A stretch of DNA of 7,624 nucleotides from Clostridia bacterium (GTDB lineage: Bacteria; Bacillota; Clostridia; Oscillospirales; CAG-272): contig CAADYN010000074.1 in assembly GCA_900753285.1 (NCBI GenBank), forward strand, positions 1 through 7,624, in the 5' to 3' direction. The position numbers and the translations under genes are program-made. The notes beneath the pieces were generated by a model. The model was not told the DNA's origin and ran no database searches. It was given only the letters and a program-made list of their open reading frames with translations. Shown piece by piece: positions 5,586 through 7,624 of this stretch. How positions within the stretch are numbered: position 1 is the stretch's first letter; the number at the start of each line of letters is the position of its first letter.

Positions 5586-7109
5586 ATGTTCAAAAGTGTT
5601 TTTGTCAAATATATCTCGACGTTCATGCTGATAAATATAATCAGTATCTTTTTCTCAACGTCCATTATAACTACGCTTGTGGGTGTCTATGATGAGCAGG
5701 ATAAAACGCGTACTCTGACCAATGTGACATACGCCGCGACGGATTATATGATAAACGACTACACAAAGAGCGGGGAAATCAGCTTCAACGATTACCTCAA
5801 CAACTCCGTGTACGATATCATGCCGGTGCTCAAGGCTATGGCTAACGACAGCGACATTATCATAATATTCATCGCCGACGGAGACGGAGTTGTAAAGCTG
5901 GTCGGCGGCACTCGGAACGATAAGTATTTCGGAGATGAGGACGGCATTGTCAGCACAGACAAAAGCTATGTCTATCCCGCGTCAGTCGTGAGCGAGCTTG
6001 AAGAAAAGAGAGCGGTTTCGCGAAATGATGACCTCGACGGATTCTTCAGCGAAAAGCACCGCTCGTACATTCAGGCTATAACCACAAAGGACGGAAAGAT
6101 TGTAGGCTCCGTCATGTCGGTGTCGCTTTCATCCGCTACGGACGTGCTTCTTGAAGCGATGATAAAGACAATAGTTATGTCGACGCTGTGGCTCATGCTC
6201 GCTACTCTTGTCGCAGTCTACTTTATCACGGAGCGTCTCGTATCTCCCATTCGCGCTATGAGCAAGGCATCAAAGGAGTTCGCCGCTGGTCACTTTGACG
6301 CACGTGTTGAAGTCAGCGGAAACGACGAGGTAGCAGAGCTTGCAGACGCGTTCAACAACATGGCAGGCTCATTACAGCACAGCGAAGAGACAAGACGACT
6401 GTTCCTCGCAAATGTTTCGCACGACCTGAGAACGCCTATGACTACCATCTCTGGCTTCATCGAGAGCATTTTGAGCGGCGCAATCCCACAGGAAAAAGTA
6501 CCGCACTACCTTGAAGTCATAGCGTCCGAGGTAAAACGGCTTGCCAGACTTGTGTCCAGTCTCCTTGACCTTACGAAGATTCAGGCGGGCGAGAGAAAGT
6601 TCAACAAAACCGCGTTTGACATATGCGAAATGGCGCGCCAGATTATCATCTCCTCCGAACAGAGACTTGAAGCGAAGAAGCTCGACGTTGACTTTGATAC
6701 CGACAAGTTCAATGTGTACGTTTCGGCTGACCGCGACTCCATCTATCAGGTGCTGTACAATATCTGCGACAACGCCATAAAATTCTCGCGTGAAGGCGGA
6801 AAATACATCGTCTCTATAAAAGAAGCGGGACAAAAGGTGCTCGTCAGCGTCTATAACGAAGGCGAAGGCATATCTCCCGAAGACCTCCCGTATGTGTTCG
6901 ACAGATTCTACAAGGGAGACAAGAGCCGCGGACTTGACAAAACCGGCACGGGACTCGGACTGTATATCTCAAAGACCATTATGGAAGCGCAGAACGAAAA
7001 AATCAGCGTGGAGAGCGAATACGGCAGCTGGTGCAGATTCACCTTCACTCTGCAAAGAACGTCCGCGCCCAAGCAAAGCAATATTGACAGAAACGGAGAC
7101 AACGCTTAA
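5586..7109 (+). CDS. Membrane sensor histidine kinase, partner of the response regulator
   Basis: Encodes 507 residues. The order is: membrane helix (about 10-34), extracytoplasmic sensor domain (35-193), second helix (194-215), HAMP linker (216-267), HisKA with phosphoacceptor H279 in NVSHDLRTPM, and HATPase. ATP-site motifs are the N box YNICDNAIKF (391-400), G1 NEGEGIS (424-430), F box YVFDRFYKGDKSR (436-448) and G2 GTGLGL (454-459). The sensor domain pattern (IIIIFIADGDGVVKLV...YIQAITTKDGKIVGSVMSVS) suggests a Cache/PDC-type ligand-binding fold; the ligand is unknown. There is no cytoplasmic PAS domain, unlike classical PhoR. It should phosphorylate the regulator encoded just upstream. 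The gene begins 149 bp after the regulator gene, a long gap for such a pair, and overlaps the next gene by one base. Confidence 0.96.
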   Translation: MFKSVFVKYISTFMLINIISIFFSTSIITTLVGVYDEQDKTRTLTNVTYAATDYMINDYTKSGEISFNDYLNNSVYDIMPVLKAMANDSDIIIIFIADGDGVVKLVGGTRNDKYFGDEDGIVSTDKSYVYPASVVSELEEKRAVSRNDDLDGFFSEKHRSYIQAITTKDGKIVGSVMSVSLSSATDVLLEAMIKTIVMSTLWLMLATLVAVYFITERLVSPIRAMSKASKEFAAGHFDARVEVSGNDEVAELADAFNNMAGSLQHSEETRRLFLANVSHDLRTPMTTISGFIESILSGAIPQEKVPHYLEVIASEVKRLARLVSSLLDLTKIQAGERKFNKTAFDICEMARQIIISSEQRLEAKKLDVDFDTDKFNVYVSADRDSIYQVLYNICDNAIKFSREGGKYIVSIKEAGQKVLVSVYNEGEGISPEDLPYVFDRFYKGDKSRGLDKTGTGLGLYISKTIMEAQNEKISVESEYGSWCRFTFTLQRTSAPKQSNIDRNGDNA

Positions 7110-7624
7110 TGAAGCTAAACTATACCGCGACCTGCCTTTTCGGACTTGAGGGATTCCTCGGGGAAGAGATTGAAGCTCTCGGCTGTAAACGAACTGACAA
7201 CATGGACGGCAGAATCACCTTTGAGGGGGACGAAAATACCGCCGCCGAAGCCAGTGTGAACCTGCGATACGCGGAGAGACTTTACCTTAACTTAGGCTCG
7301 TTTGAAGCTCTCACGTTTACCGAGCTTTTCGACGGAGCAAAGTCAATTCCGTGGGAAGATGTTATCGGACGCGACGACGAGTTTCCGGTGAGCGGACATT
7401 CCATAAAGAGCAAGCTGTTCTCCGTTCCCGACTGCCAGAGAATAATAAAAAAAGCCGTATCGGTCAGGCTCGGTGAAAAATACGGACTGGAAAGACTGCC
7501 CGAGACGGGAAAGAGATACAGAATCGAGTTCTTCCTGTTCAAGGATAAGGTCAGCATGATGATAGACCTCTCGGGCACTCCGCTTCACAAGAGAGGATAC
7601 CGTCCGGAGACAGTCGAAGCTCCC
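7109..7624 (+). CDS. THUMP-domain class I SAM-dependent RNA methyltransferase (RlmL/YpsC-like), N-terminal 172 residues
   Basis: The frame is open from ATG at 7109 (TAATG overlap with the kinase stop) to the window end. The visible part is the N-terminal ferredoxin-like and THUMP region: FGLEGFLGEEIEALG (11-25), GRITFEGD (34-41), NLRYAERLYLNLGSFEALTF (51-70), TELFDGAKSIPWED (71-84), HSIKSKLFSVPDCQRIIKKA (97-116). Then comes IDLSGTPLHKRGYRP (152-166), the junction before the methyltransferase domain. These match the Gram-positive YpsC family, related to E. coli RlmL, which makes m2G in 23S rRNA. The catalytic (N/D)PPY motif lies beyond the window. GGAG at 7095-7098, inside the kinase gene, serves as ribosome binding site, so translation is probably coupled to the kinase. 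Confidence 0.93.
   Translation, partial: MKLNYTATCLFGLEGFLGEEIEALGCKRTDNMDGRITFEGDENTAAEASVNLRYAERLYLNLGSFEALTFTELFDGAKSIPWEDVIGRDDEFPVSGHSIKSKLFSVPDCQRIIKKAVSVRLGEKYGLERLPETGKRYRIEFFLFKDKVSMMIDLSGTPLHKRGYRPETVEAP

Noticed and set aside
6372..6833. Minus-strand open frame (153 codons) inside the kinase gene
   Set aside because: It is a mirror of the HisKA/HATPase coding region with no independent support.

Overview
The window looks like chromosomal DNA of a Gram-positive, anaerobe-type Firmicute, most likely class Clostridia (Oscillospirales/Ruminococcaceae-like). This is inferred from strong GGAGG-type ribosome binding sites, sigma-A style promoters (TTGAAA or TTGAAT, 17 bp spacer, TATAAT), moderate GC, and the protein families present. 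No tRNA, rRNA, CRISPR array, insertion sequence or phage gene was seen. Nearly all of the window is assigned: seven complete genes and one partial gene at each edge.

Left part (1-993, minus strand): two small membrane-protein genes in one operon. The downstream one is cut by the window start and its visible part resembles YesL/DUF624 proteins. The upstream one has a SpoIIM-like layout. A divergent intergenic region follows, with a good promoter reading right into a GNAT N-acetyltransferase gene (1242-1826, plus). This gene converges on ychF (1888-2982, minus), a universally conserved P-loop ATPase. ychF has its own recognisable promoter, a 7-bp inverted repeat at the transcription start, and a rho-independent terminator that touches the 3' end of the acetyltransferase gene.

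Centre and right (3160-7624, plus): a run of five genes. First is a VTC-domain polyphosphate polymerase, then a DUF4956 membrane protein; these two families are known to occur side by side. After a hairpin and a new promoter come an OmpR/PhoB-type response regulator and its membrane sensor kinase. Last is a THUMP-domain RNA methyltransferase whose start codon overlaps the kinase stop codon; the window ends inside it.

The most interesting signals are in the control DNA of this right-hand block. The polyphosphate polymerase promoter carries direct repeats with 11-bp spacing (TTCACA-N5-TTCATA) that resemble PhoP/PhoB boxes. An 11-base string is shared with the promoter of the response regulator. 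The unusually long 149-bp gap between response regulator and kinase holds an intrinsic-terminator-like hairpin followed by a second structured element with two interleaved stems. A reasonable but unproven model is that the two-component system controls the polyphosphate polymerase/DUF4956 pair, and that partial termination keeps kinase levels below those of the regulator.
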